A stretch of 22,565 bases of DNA from the NCBI GenBank assembly GCA_934085635.1, contig CAKOHL010000007.1, forward strand, positions 1 to 22,565, read 5' to 3'. Below, in pieces: positions 14,405-22,131 of the stretch. Under the pieces are notes generated by a model. That model was not told the DNA's origin. It made no database searches and saw only the letters and a list, made by a program, of their open reading frames with translations. The position numbers and the translations under genes were made by a program. Source of the stretch: an uncultured Bacilli bacterium. GTDB taxonomy: Bacteria; Bacillota_I; Bacilli_A; RF39; UBA660. The number at the start of each line of letters is the position of its first letter. Position 1 is the first letter of the stretch.

Positions 14405-16161
14405 TTTACTTTACCAGTAAGATGATCAATATCTAATTTAGAAAGTTTATCATACATATTGCTAACTCTTTCCATCTCTTCATCTAAATCACTTTTCTTA
14501 AATCCCTCAGCAAGTCTAACACTTCTAATAATATCCATAAGCTTACTCTTGCTAATTCTAGAACTTCTTAAATAATCAAGCTTATCTTCATTACTCATAC
14601 TCTTATCAAAAATCTCATCAAAATTCAAAGTAAACAAATCCTTATCAACAAAGGTCTTTTCCTTAAGTTCACTATGCCCATCTAAATTATCTATATCACT
14701 ATTTAAAGAATTAAAATCCTTCTTAAAAAACATAGGTAAACTATCGTGTGGAAAAGCAACTTTATAATCAGACGGACAAATCAAATAATGTGAATACAAA
14801 TCAAGTGCAGTATAATCACTGCCTAATTTTTCCTTACCATTCTTCTTATAACTATCCCAAGTAGGATCAATAATAAAAATCCCATGAACACCATACTTAT
14901 CATCATCAACTCTTACCATACCTCTACTATGATAATCTAAAAATGTCACATCATCATCCTTAAAACAACTAACACTAAAATCAGTAAAACTAATTCCATC
15001 AGTATCCTTAATAATCTCTTCAAGCATATTAGTATAACCAACGCACACTATATTTCCAGTCTTAATTATCTTATAAGGAGTTCTAGACTCAAAAGTATCC
15101 TCATTACTAGTTTCCTTATACTCAAAAGTCTTCATAATATCATAAGCAAAAGTAAGCTTCTCAAGAGGGGATAAATCATAATCATTAATTAAACTTCTAT
15201 ACCATTTCATACTCATAGCAAGTCCTTTAAAATCATCATAAGAACAAGAACTAATAATATCATACTTAACTGTAAGATTAGTCTGTTTACTAAGTAAATC
15301 AAGTAAAGAATAATCAAGACTAGTATAATCCTTAACTACAGGATTCTTATATCCATCCTCTAAACTAAAAGACACATCAGTAACATTATAACCCTTACTC
15401 TTAAAATAATTAAACAAATAAGCACAAATATCAATATTAGGATCAGTAACATTTATCATAACATCTTTATCATTTATATCAATAACATACTTCCCAGTAC
15501 TAGAAATCATATTAATTCTTTTAGTATCATTAAGAGCATAAGAAAAAGCCTTATCTAAATCATTAACATCAAACATTTTAGAAGCAACAATTTTCAAAGT
15601 CCCATCTAAATTAGACTTTAAAGCCTCATTTTCAAGAACCATATCACCATACAAAATCTTACTAACACTACTATTATTAATAAAAAGACAACCACTATAA
15701 TCCTCTTCATTAAAAATATGTGAATTAAAATTAATCCTTTTAACATTAGTATTTTCCTTTAAAAAAGCTAACTCTTCTGGCTTAAAAAAAACATAAGAAT
15801 CAATAGTAATCTCTTCCAAACTTTCAAACTCTTTCAAACGTTCTAAATTTTTTCTAAAAAATGATATAGATGCAGTAATTTTTTTAACCGAAGTAGGCAA
15901 ATTATTAATAATAATCTCATTAAGACTCTCAAAATTATATAAAGTACTTAAATTATTATCATTATATGTAACACTAAGATCAATATCAAAACTATCATCC
16001 TTAAGTTTCTTAGTAATCATACCAAGTTCAATATTACCCTCAGAAAGCACAAATTCATCATTTAAACCTCTTAAAAAATTAGCAATCTCTTCAAACTTAT
16101 CTTTATTTAAACTATAAAATTTCTCACTAAAAACTCTTTCTATTATTTCATCTATATCCAT
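14401..16161 (-). CDS. large transglutaminase-like protein with repeat-like N-terminus
   Basis: 586 residues, no signal peptide or membrane segment, so probably cytoplasmic or spore-compartment. Residues about 75-150 read like irregular leucine-rich repeats (LNEIIINNLPTSVKKITAS, then LEEITIDS, then NVKRINFNS). The C-terminal half has a transglutaminase-like core: LTFAYDIMKTFEY (near 336-348), then Cys373 in IVCVGYTNML, His411 in YHSRGMVRV, and Asp432 in FIIDPTWDS. That matches the Cys, His and DPTWD pattern of the superfamily. The C-terminal 100 residues are helical and charged. It may cleave or crosslink proteins. It interrupts the miaB-cotE neighbourhood in antisense orientation. GGTGAG before ATG supports the start, with a TGTTAAAAT extended -10 upstream. 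Confidence 0.65.
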   Translation of the reverse strand: MDIDEIIERVFSEKFYSLNKDKFEEIANFLRGLNDEFVLSEGNIELGMITKKLKDDSFDIDLSVTYNDNNLSTLYNFESLNEIIINNLPTSVKKITASISFFRKNLERLKEFESLEEITIDSYVFFKPEELAFLKENTNVKRINFNSHIFNEEDYSGCLFINNSSVSKILYGDMVLENEALKSNLDGTLKIVASKMFDVNDLDKAFSYALNDTKRINMISSTGKYVIDINDKDVMINVTDPNIDICAYLFNYFKSKGYNVTDVSFSLEDGYKNPVVKDYTSLDYSLLDLLSKQTNLTVKYDIISSCSYDDFKGLAMSMKWYRSLINDYDLSPLEKLTFAYDIMKTFEYKETSNEDTFESRTPYKIIKTGNIVCVGYTNMLEEIIKDTDGISFTDFSVSCFKDDDVTFLDYHSRGMVRVDDDKYGVHGIFIIDPTWDSYKKNGKEKLGSDYTALDLYSHYLICPSDYKVAFPHDSLPMFFKKDFNSLNSDIDNLDGHSELKEKTFVDKDLFTLNFDEIFDKSMSNEDKLDYLRSSRISKSKLMDIIRSVRLAEGFKKSDLDEEMERVSNMYDKLSKLDIDHLTGKVK

Positions 16162-16226
16162 AATCTCACCATCTTAATTTTAACACAACTCTCACAAAAA
16201 TAATAGCAAATTCCCTTAAAGTGTAA

Positions 16227-16252
16227 ACAATATAGGTTTTTATCATATATTA
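16227..16252 (+). promoter_or_regulatory. possible sporulation sigma factor promoter for cotE
   Basis: CATATATTA (16244-16252) fits the sigma-K -10 CATANNNTA, with AC at 16227-16228 (15 bases instead of 16-17). It also resembles a sigma-E -10. AT-rich sequence makes chance matches likely. Confidence 0.35.
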
Positions 16253-16268
16253 GTAATGGGTGAAGTTT

Positions 16269-16799
16269 ATGTTTAAAGAAATAGTTACTAAAGCAGTAAT
16301 TGGTAAAGGAAAGAAAACTTTTAGAAATAAATACGAACTTTTTACAACAGATAAAATTGATACAGTACTAGGTTGCTGGGTTATAAATCACACAATGAAA
16401 GGTGAGAATGACAAAGGTAAAGTTAAAATAACAGGAAGCTTTGATGTTAACATCTGGTATAGCTACGATAACAACACAAAAACAAGTGTAGATGCTAGAA
16501 AAATAAATTACACAGAAACAGTAAGTGTACACTTAAAAGATGAAAGTACTTTAACAAACGATAGTGAAATAATAATCACAAGCCTAAAAAATCCTACAGT
16601 AGTAGATGTAAGCTCAGTAAACAATAAAATAAACTACGAAATAGAAAAATGCCTTGGAATTGAAATAATAGGTGACACAAAAGTACGAGTGCAAATTATG
16701 GACAATGACTACGAAGACTATGACATAATAGATGACAATCTATCAAATGAAGATATAAACAAAATAGTGGATACCGAAATAAATGAAAACTACTTATAA
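16269..16799 (+). CDS. cotE: CotE-like outer spore coat morphogenetic protein
   Basis: 176 residues from the ATG at 16269, with GGGTGA five bases upstream; GTG at 16260 overlaps that site and is less likely. It closely follows Bacillus CotE: EIVTKAVIGKGKK (near 4-16), then LGCWVINH, ITGSFDVNIWYSYDNNTKT, an IGDTKVRVQI strand near 158, and an acidic C-terminal tail (DNDYEDYDIIDDN). CotE localises to the forespore surface and is needed for outer coat assembly. The matching parts include the core of the protein and the acidic tail is shorter than in Bacillus. It is flanked by minus-strand genes. Its presence supports a spore-forming lineage. Confidence 0.88.
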   Translation: MFKEIVTKAVIGKGKKTFRNKYELFTTDKIDTVLGCWVINHTMKGENDKGKVKITGSFDVNIWYSYDNNTKTSVDARKINYTETVSVHLKDESTLTNDSEIIITSLKNPTVVDVSSVNNKINYEIEKCLGIEIIGDTKVRVQIMDNDYEDYDIIDDNLSNEDINKIVDTEINENYL

Positions 16800-16828
16800 A
16801 AAAAGAACTCAATCGAGTTCTTTTTATC
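16800..16828. terminator. bidirectional terminator after cotE
   Basis: Perfect 11-base arms AAAAAGAACTC (16800-16810) and GAGTTCTTTTT (16815-16825) with a four-base loop. The stop codon of the minus-strand neighbour lies in the right arm. Confidence 0.9.
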
Positions 16829-17486
16829 TTCTTAATGTTTTAACTAATCTTTCTTCTCTTTGATACTTTATAAGTTGATCTCTATACTCATCTAAAGTAA
16901 TAAGTCCATTTCTATATCTTCTCTCAATTGAAGCCTCACTCTTAACCATAAATGGTACATCAGCTACACTAAAGAAACTATTATACCTACTTAAATCCTC
17001 TAAAGTAACCATATCGAACTGACCAGCACTTATCTTAGCAATATTATAAATATCTTCATTAATCTTTATGACAGGCGATATCTGATAAGTTCTACCTAAT
17101 TTATCAGGCCTACAAGGTACAAATAAATAAGTAGTATTTCCATTAACAGTTAAAGCTTTATACCTATTAATATTAATAACAGCAGAAGTATTATTCATAA
17201 ACATACTCAAAGCACCCTTATCACTTTTCTGTAGTGGAATAAGTCCCATCTCAAAAAAATTATCTCCAGTTATATACTTACTACTTCTTATCCAATCTAT
17301 CTTATTACAAATTAACTTATACATTAATGGTTCACTTAAAGTCTTAATAAACTCCTCTTTAAACTTTCTAACCATATCAGCATTCGGAATAACTTCAAAA
17401 AACATATACTCGTGATTTGGATCGCTCATAGTAGTATTCCCTTTGCTAAAAGAACCAATCACATACTCTTTAATATCTTTTTCCAT
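16824..17486 (-). CDS. protein of unknown function with SHOCT-like C-terminus
   Basis: 220 residues, soluble. I do not recognise the main part. The last 35 residues (IERRYRNGLITLDEYRDQL, then KYQREERLVK) look like a SHOCT-type short helical hairpin, the pattern of a helix, G-[IL]-[IL]-T-x-[ED]-E-[FY], and a second helix. The middle has a strand and turn region with VININRYKALTVNG and YLFVPCRPDK. GGGAGGT gives a strong ribosome site. The minus-strand promoter at 17508-17536 has TTGAAT, 17 bases and a consensus TATAAT. It is convergent with cotE and shares its terminator. No function can be assigned. Confidence 0.65.
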   Translation of the reverse strand: MEKDIKEYVIGSFSKGNTTMSDPNHEYMFFEVIPNADMVRKFKEEFIKTLSEPLMYKLICNKIDWIRSSKYITGDNFFEMGLIPLQKSDKGALSMFMNNTSAVININRYKALTVNGNTTYLFVPCRPDKLGRTYQISPVIKINEDIYNIAKISAGQFDMVTLEDLSRYNSFFSVADVPFMVKSEASIERRYRNGLITLDEYRDQLIKYQREERLVKTLRR

Positions 17487-17507
17487 AAATAACCTCCCTG
17501 TAAAAAC

Positions 17508-17536
17508 ATTATACTATAATAAATGTTTTAATTCAA
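17508..17536 (-). promoter_or_regulatory. promoter of the SHOCT-like gene
   Basis: Minus strand TTGAAT (17536-17531), 17-base spacer, TATAAT (17513-17508), close to the GGGAGGT ribosome site. Confidence 0.7.
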
Positions 17537-17609
17537 ATTTATATGACATTTTATTTACATTTGTAAAATTGTGTAAACAAAAGAAATACTACTAATAAAC
17601 AAAAATAAA

Positions 17610-17618
17610 TGATATAAT
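17610..17618 (+). promoter_or_regulatory. extended -10 promoter of ffh
   Basis: TGATATAAT (TGn plus consensus TATAAT) 24 bases before the ffh start. The -35 is not clear. Confidence 0.55.
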
Positions 17619-17641
17619 GATTAGTACGAGGAGTGATTAAT

Positions 17642-18952
17642 GTGTTTGAAAACTTAAGTGAAAAACTAGATGGAATAATATCAAAAGTTAAAGGATATGG
17701 AAGCATTACTGAAGACAATATAAGTGAAATGGTTAGAGAAGTAAGACTTGCTCTTTTAGAAGCAGACGTTAACTATAAAGTAGTAGGAGAATTTGTAAAC
17801 AATGTAAAATCTTCAGCCCTTGGGGAAGAAGTAGCCAAAAGTTTAAAACCTGGAGAAGTATTTGTAAGCATACTAAGAAAAGAATTAGTAAAACTCTTAG
17901 GTAGTGAAAGTAGCCCTCTAATAATAAATAATAACGGTATGACTATATGTCTAATGTGTGGACTTCAAGGAAGTGGTAAAACTACTACAGTTGGTAAACT
18001 TGGTAACTTACTAAGAAAAAAATATAATAAAAAGCCTATGTTTATCGCGTGTGATGTATATAGACCAGCTGCTATAGATCAACTAAAAACACTTGGAAAA
18101 AGTTTGGATATAGAAGTGTATGAAGAAGGAAAAGGAAATCCTGTTGAAATATCTAAGAGAGGTATAGAATATGCAAAGACAAAAGGATACGATTACGTTC
18201 TAATAGACACTGCTGGTAGACTTCAAATAGATAATGAACTAATGGATGAACTTGTAAACATATATAATGAAGTAAATCCAAATGAAGTATTACTTGTAGT
18301 AGACGCTATGATGGGACAAGATGCAATAAATGTCATAAACGGATTTAACGATAAACTTAAACTTACTGGTGCTATCCTAACTAAAATGGATGGTAACACA
18401 AAAGGTGGTGTTGCACTTAGCCTAAGACACTTAACGAACATACCAATTAAAATGATAGGTGACTCAGAAAAACTAGATGGACTAAGTGAATTTGTTCCAG
18501 AAAGAATTGCTGACAGAATCCTTGGCTATGGAGACATACTAAGCATTGCAGAAAAAGCAAGTTCAGTTATAGATGAAGAAGAAGCTAAAAATGCAGCTAA
18601 AAAAATGAAAAAAGGTAACTTTGACTTAGAAGACTTCTTAAACCAGCTTAAACAAATAAAAAAACTAGGACCTCTTGAAAGCATACTAAAACTATTACCA
18701 GGTGCTAGAAAAATGGGACTAAATAATATCAGTATCGATCCCAAAATAATGGCTAGAATAGAAGCAATAATACTATCTATGACTCCATATGAAAGAAAAC
18801 ATCCTGAAGTATTAAAAGCAACTAGAAAACAAAGAATAGCAAAAGGTAGTGGAACAAGTGTTGAAGAAGTGAATAGACTATTAAAACAATTTGAAGATAT
18901 GAAAAAAATGATGAAACAATTCACAAATGGAAATCTAAAAATGCCATTCTAG
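17642..18952 (+). CDS. ffh: Ffh, signal recognition particle protein
   Basis: 436 residues from the GTG at 17642, chosen because GAGGAG (17628-17633) lies eight bases before it and the product then begins MFENLSEKL like other Ffh proteins; an earlier GTG at 17633 overlaps the ribosome site. It is the SRP GTPase that delivers membrane proteins with 4.5S RNA and FtsY. N domain helices, then G1 GLQGSGKTTTVGKL (near 107), DVYRPAAIDQL, DTAGR, TKMDG and GDSEKLDGL. The methionine-rich M domain follows (about 300-436), with SMTPYERKHPEVL. Neither ylxM nor rpsP, common neighbours, is adjacent. A transglutaminase-like gene follows after eight bases. Confidence 0.97.
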   Translation: MFENLSEKLDGIISKVKGYGSITEDNISEMVREVRLALLEADVNYKVVGEFVNNVKSSALGEEVAKSLKPGEVFVSILRKELVKLLGSESSPLIINNNGMTICLMCGLQGSGKTTTVGKLGNLLRKKYNKKPMFIACDVYRPAAIDQLKTLGKSLDIEVYEEGKGNPVEISKRGIEYAKTKGYDYVLIDTAGRLQIDNELMDELVNIYNEVNPNEVLLVVDAMMGQDAINVINGFNDKLKLTGAILTKMDGNTKGGVALSLRHLTNIPIKMIGDSEKLDGLSEFVPERIADRILGYGDILSIAEKASSVIDEEEAKNAAKKMKKGNFDLEDFLNQLKQIKKLGPLESILKLLPGARKMGLNNISIDPKIMARIEAIILSMTPYERKHPEVLKATRKQRIAKGSGTSVEEVNRLLKQFEDMKKMMKQFTNGNLKMPF

Positions 18953-18960
18953 AGGTAAAT

Positions 18961-19470
18961 ATGGAATTACTAAATGAAATAATGAATAAAATGAATGAAA
19001 TAAAATATGGATATATGTATGATGATAAAAATATAATTGATGATGAATGCTTTCCATCAGTATATAAACTTAATAGTCCAAATAAAACCATTAATGACAA
19101 ACTAGGAGTATGCTGGGATCAAACTGAACTTGAAAGATACTACTTCGAAAATGAAAACATAAACCATAAAACTTACTTTATATGTGACTATGATGGCACC
19201 TTATTTTCAACTCATACATTCATTGTAGCAATCATAAATAATGAATACTATTACTTTGAACACTCTTGGAAAGATTACAGAGGTATAGAAAAATTTAATA
19301 ACTTAAATGAACTACTTAAATCTATAAAAGAAAGATTCACAAAAATGTGTAAAGAAAGATTTAACAAAGGAAATAACATTGTTATATACGAATACCTTAA
19401 ACCAAAATATAACATAAATAGTGAAGAGTTCTTTAAAAATGCAGAAAGTGGAAAACTACTTGATATTTAG
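18961..19470 (+). CDS. transglutaminase-like cysteine protein linked to ffh
   Basis: 169 residues, soluble. KLGVCWDQTELERYYF (47-62) supplies Cys51, STHTFIVAIINNEYYYFEHSW (83-103) supplies His85 and Glu100, matching a transglutaminase-like Cys-His-Asp/Glu triad in spacing. Several Bacilli have uncharacterised proteins of this pattern. It starts eight bases after the ffh stop and the ribosome site AGAGGT overlaps the ffh stop codon, so it is co-transcribed and probably coupled to ffh. The substrate is unknown. It is unlikely to be part of the SRP itself, since ffh stands alone in most genomes. A hairpin terminator overlaps its 3' end. Confidence 0.7.
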   Translation: MELLNEIMNKMNEIKYGYMYDDKNIIDDECFPSVYKLNSPNKTINDKLGVCWDQTELERYYFENENINHKTYFICDYDGTLFSTHTFIVAIINNEYYYFEHSWKDYRGIEKFNNLNELLKSIKERFTKMCKERFNKGNNIVIYEYLKPKYNINSEEFFKNAESGKLLDI

Positions 19471-19492
19471 GCAAAGTGTCTAAATATTTTTT
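19463..19492 (+). terminator. terminator of the ffh operon
   Basis: ATATTTAG (19463-19470) pairs with CTAAATAT (19480-19487) around a nine-base loop, followed by T's. The left arm overlaps the stop codon. Confidence 0.65.
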
Positions 19493-19577
19493 CACTATTT
19501 CCCGTTTCGTGTAAAATAAGCCTTCCACTATTTCCAAATTCGTGATAAATCTACACTTTATTATTTCCAAATTCGTG
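19493..19577. repeat. three 33-bp tandem repeats
   Basis: A conserved 19-base core (CACTATTTCCAAATTCGTG in the second copy, 19526-19544) recurs at 19493-19511 and 19559-19577, with an exact period of 33. The first copy differs at CCGTTT and the third at its first bases. The spacers are unrelated apart from A/T content. On the minus strand the unit reads as an 11-residue repeat (FITNLEIVEGL, FYTKREIVKKY). The array sits between the ffh terminator and the promoter of the DUF4143 ATPase. Confidence 0.8.
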
Positions 19578-19586
19578 ATAAAACTA

Positions 19587-19615
19587 TTGAATATCCCATA
19601 AAATTGGCGTATAAT
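19587..19615 (+). promoter_or_regulatory. promoter of the DUF4143 ATPase
   Basis: TTGAAT (19587-19592), 17 bases, TATAAT (19610-19615), ten bases after the last repeat core. Confidence 0.75.
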
Positions 19616-19638
19616 ACAATATAGAAAAGGTGATAAGT

Positions 19639-20991
19639 ATGAAAAGAAAAATTTATAATAAATTAGTTGAATGGAAAAAAAATTCAAATGGTAAAACTGC
19701 ATTATTAATTGAAGGAGCAAGACGTGTAGGAAAAAGTTACATTGTAGAAGAATTTGCTAAAAATAATTATAAATCATATATACTAATTGACTTTGCATTT
19801 GCTTCTAAAAAAGTAATTGATTTATTTTATGAATATTCTGATAATTTAGAAACTCTATTTATGTACTTACAGGAATACTATAATACAAAGTTATACGAAA
19901 GAGAAACACTATTTATATTTGATGAAATTCAGTTTTGCCCTAAGGCTAGAAGTTTAATCAAAAAATTAGTGGCAGACGGTAAATATGATTATATTGAAAC
20001 AGGTTCTTTAATATCAATTCAAAAAAATGTAAAAGATATCTTAATACCTTCAGAAGAATATAAACTCACTATGTATCCTATGGATTTTGAAGAATTTTTA
20101 TGGGCTATGGGAAATGATACACTTATGGAATTTATTAAAAAATGTTATGAAGAAAGAAAGCCTTTAACAGATCTAATTCACAGAAAAGCAATGGACTATT
20201 TTAAACAATATTTAATTGTTGGTGGAATGCCTCAAGCAGTTATGGAATATGTTAACACTAATGATTTTTCTAAAGTAGATGTAATTAAAAGAAATTTACT
20301 AAACTTATATAGAAGTGATATTAGAAAACACGCAGATGAATTAAATCTTAAAGTAGAGCAAATCTTTGATACTATTCCATCACAATTACAAAAACATGAA
20401 AAGAAATTTAATCTATCTGCTATGGATGAAAATGCAAGATATAGAGAGTACGAAGGAGCATTTTATTGGCTTGATGATGCAGGTTTAATAAACGTTGCAT
20501 ATAACACAACGGAACCAAATATTGGATTAGGTCAAAGAATAGATAACAATGCTTTAAAATGCTACTTTTTTGACACAGGATTACTACTATCACTTGTATT
20601 CAATGAAAAAGAAATAATTAGTGAAGAAATATATAAGAAAATATTATTTGATAAATTAACTTTCAACGAAGGTATGATAATTGAAAATGTAGTAGCGCAA
20701 AGTCTAACATCATCAGGAAGAAAATTATATTTCTTCTCAAAATATAGTGAAAATGATTCTAAAGAAGTTATGGAAATAGACTTTCTTATTTCAAAAGATA
20801 AAGTAACATCTAAACACAATATAATTCCTATAGAAGTAAAATCAGGAAACAGATACACATATTCTTCACTAAATAAATTAAAAACAAAATACAAAGATTA
20901 TATTGATACACCAATAATTATACATACAAAAGATTTAAAAATAGAAAATGATATTCTATATTTACCATTATATATGGCCACTTTGCTATAA
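19639..20991 (+). CDS. AAA-type ATPase with C-terminal DUF4143 domain
   Basis: 450 residues from the ATG at 19639 (AAAGGTGAT upstream); GTG at 19630 overlaps that site. Walker A is GARRVGKS (26-33), Walker B LFIFDEIQ (91-98), and ETGS (120-123) fits the sensor position. The C-terminal half is the DUF4143 part, with a DTGLLL segment, EIDFLIS and IPIEVKSGNRY (about 397-425), the acidic and ExK positions of a PD-(D/E)xK-like nuclease fold. Such proteins are common and often multi-copy in gut bacteria. Roles in mobile DNA or defence have been suggested but none is established. Gene and DUF6624 neighbour lie in the same orientation, 37 bases apart. The 33-bp repeats directly upstream may be a binding site or a relic. 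Confidence 0.88.
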   Translation: MKRKIYNKLVEWKKNSNGKTALLIEGARRVGKSYIVEEFAKNNYKSYILIDFAFASKKVIDLFYEYSDNLETLFMYLQEYYNTKLYERETLFIFDEIQFCPKARSLIKKLVADGKYDYIETGSLISIQKNVKDILIPSEEYKLTMYPMDFEEFLWAMGNDTLMEFIKKCYEERKPLTDLIHRKAMDYFKQYLIVGGMPQAVMEYVNTNDFSKVDVIKRNLLNLYRSDIRKHADELNLKVEQIFDTIPSQLQKHEKKFNLSAMDENARYREYEGAFYWLDDAGLINVAYNTTEPNIGLGQRIDNNALKCYFFDTGLLLSLVFNEKEIISEEIYKKILFDKLTFNEGMIIENVVAQSLTSSGRKLYFFSKYSENDSKEVMEIDFLISKDKVTSKHNIIPIEVKSGNRYTYSSLNKLKTKYKDYIDTPIIIHTKDLKIENDILYLPLYMATLL

Positions 20992-21028
20992 ATAAGATAT
21001 AATTAGTATAGGATAGGAAAGTGATAAT

Positions 21029-21607
21029 ATGGAACTTACAATTGATGAAATACAAAATATTAAAGAAACTTTAGAACAAGTTTGGGATAATGATCAAAAA
21101 TACAGGTCTTTAATTAATGGTGAAGAACTTCTAAAAAAATATGGTAAAGACTCTAAAGAAGTTAAAACTATACTATGTGAATGTGCCAAACTAGATGAAA
21201 TTAATTTAGAAATAATTACTAACATAATAAACAAATATGGATGGTTAGGAGAAAAAACAATTGGCTTTAAAGCTAATATGGCATTATTTTTAGTAATCCA
21301 ACACTCAAGTTTGGAAATTCAATTAAAATATTTGCCAATCATTGAACAAGCAGTTAAAGATGGAAACTTAAGGTTAAAAGATTATGCAATCTTTAAAGAT
21401 AGAATAGAAGTTGAACAAAATAATTGCCAAATATATGGAAGCCAACTTGAATGGAATGATGAAAAAGGAGAATACCAACTATTACCCATTATAGACCCTG
21501 AAGAAGTTGATGAAAGAAGAAAAGCAGTTGGACTAGAACCAATGGGAGAAGCATTAGCCAGATACGGATTAGATTGGGAAGAAATTAAACATAAAAATAC
21601 TTTATAA
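21029..21607 (+). CDS. DUF6624-like protein
   Basis: 192 residues, soluble. The segment around IINKYGWLGEKTIG, ANMALFLVIQHSSLEIQLKYLPIIEQAVKDG (near 85-115) and AIFKDRIEVEQNNCQIYGSQL (near 119-140), with IIDPEEVDERRKAVGLEP near 154-171, follows the pattern of the DUF6624 family. That domain usually contains a GWP, QHS and QIYGSQ signature. Function unknown; it is often seen in secreted or lipoprotein forms, but here no signal peptide is visible. The promoter-like TATAAT at 20998-21003 has no good -35. GGAAAGTGAT gives the ribosome site. It may be co-transcribed with the ATPase. Confidence 0.7.
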   Translation: MELTIDEIQNIKETLEQVWDNDQKYRSLINGEELLKKYGKDSKEVKTILCECAKLDEINLEIITNIINKYGWLGEKTIGFKANMALFLVIQHSSLEIQLKYLPIIEQAVKDGNLRLKDYAIFKDRIEVEQNNCQIYGSQLEWNDEKGEYQLLPIIDPEEVDERRKAVGLEPMGEALARYGLDWEEIKHKNTL

Positions 21608-21645
21608 CTCATTATAGCAAAAATAGTATGTAGGTAATTACCCAT

Positions 21646-21672
21646 ACAAAAACATACCACTCACATAAGATA
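21646..21672 (+). promoter_or_regulatory. sigma-K-like promoter for the CotD-like gene
   Basis: AC at 21646-21647, 16 bases, CATAAGATA (21664-21672). This fits the sigma-K pattern AC-N16-CATANNNTA exactly and would start transcription just before the AAGGAG ribosome site (21680-21686), giving a very short leader. No sigma-A promoter is closer. Confidence 0.5.
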
Positions 21673-21695
21673 CTATTGTAAAGGAGTGAAGAATA

Positions 21696-22016
21696 GTGTA
21701 CAAAGATGGTATGTATTCAAATTATGAAGTGGAAGCAAATAAAGAAAGTTATAAAGAAAGCAAAACTACTATGACTTCAGGATATGCTGCTAGTGGATGT
21801 GAAAGTATTCCAGGAATGGTAACTCCACCAGTATATGAATGTCCACAAGAAAGAGTAATACATAGAGAAATAATCCACAATGTTCCACACGTATGTCCAA
21901 TCAACACAAGAATAATCAATCATCACATCTATAGACATACTTATAGCCCTTGCTATACTTGCTGTGAAGAAAACGAAGTATGCAACGTTAACGACGGGTG
22001 CTGTGGTAACTTCTAA
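21696..22016 (+). CDS. CotD-like spore coat protein
   Basis: 106 residues from GTG at 21696 (AAGGAG upstream). It is rich in His and Cys: six His and nine Cys. The stretch VIHREIIHNVPHVCPINTR, then IINHHIYRHTYSPC (about 55-86) recalls the H..P.HTT..NHH...H.Y pattern of Bacillus CotD. The N-terminal 50 residues are polar and variable. CotD is an inner coat protein made late in the mother cell under sigma-K. The C-terminus ends in a GCCGNF tail with paired cysteines that could crosslink or bind metal. A sigma-K-like promoter precedes it and a strong terminator follows. It could be a coat-like protein of another type. Together with cotE it supports sporulation. Confidence 0.65.
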   Translation: MYKDGMYSNYEVEANKESYKESKTTMTSGYAASGCESIPGMVTPPVYECPQERVIHREIIHNVPHVCPINTRIINHHIYRHTYSPCYTCCEENEVCNVNDGCCGNF

Positions 22017-22042
22017 AATTGAGGTAATCCTCAATTTTTTTT
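22015..22042 (+). terminator. terminator of the CotD-like gene
   Basis: AAAATTGAGG (22015-22024) pairs with CCTCAATTTT (22029-22038) around TAAT, followed by T's. Confidence 0.85.
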
Positions 22043-22067
22043 GTTTACACATTCTTACTCAAAATTC

Positions 22068-22096
22068 TTGATAAAAAGAAAAAATTAAAGTATAAT
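22068..22096 (+). promoter_or_regulatory. sigma-A promoter of the small membrane protein genes
   Basis: TTGATA (22068-22073), 17 bases, TATAAT (22091-22096), then GGAGGAG before the ATG at 22132. Confidence 0.8.
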
Positions 22097-22131
22097 AATA
22101 AATGTAAAAATATAGAGGAGGAGATAAATAA

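Noticed and set aside
16260..16268. GTG start of cotE three codons upstream
   Set aside because: GGGTGA serves better as ribosome site for the ATG at 16269, and CotE homologues begin near that point.
19493..19577. CRISPR array
   Set aside because: Three 33-bp units with diverged cores, short unequal-looking spacers of about 14 bases, and no cas genes nearby; it is a plain tandem repeat.
19630..19638. GTG start of the DUF4143 ATPase three codons upstream
   Set aside because: It lies in the AAAGGTGAT ribosome site of the ATG at 19639.
19433..19720. Minus-strand gene with an 11-residue repeat
   Set aside because: It overlaps the ATPase start, its promoter and the ffh terminator, and has no ribosome site or promoter. 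The repeat period of 33 bases explains the open frame.
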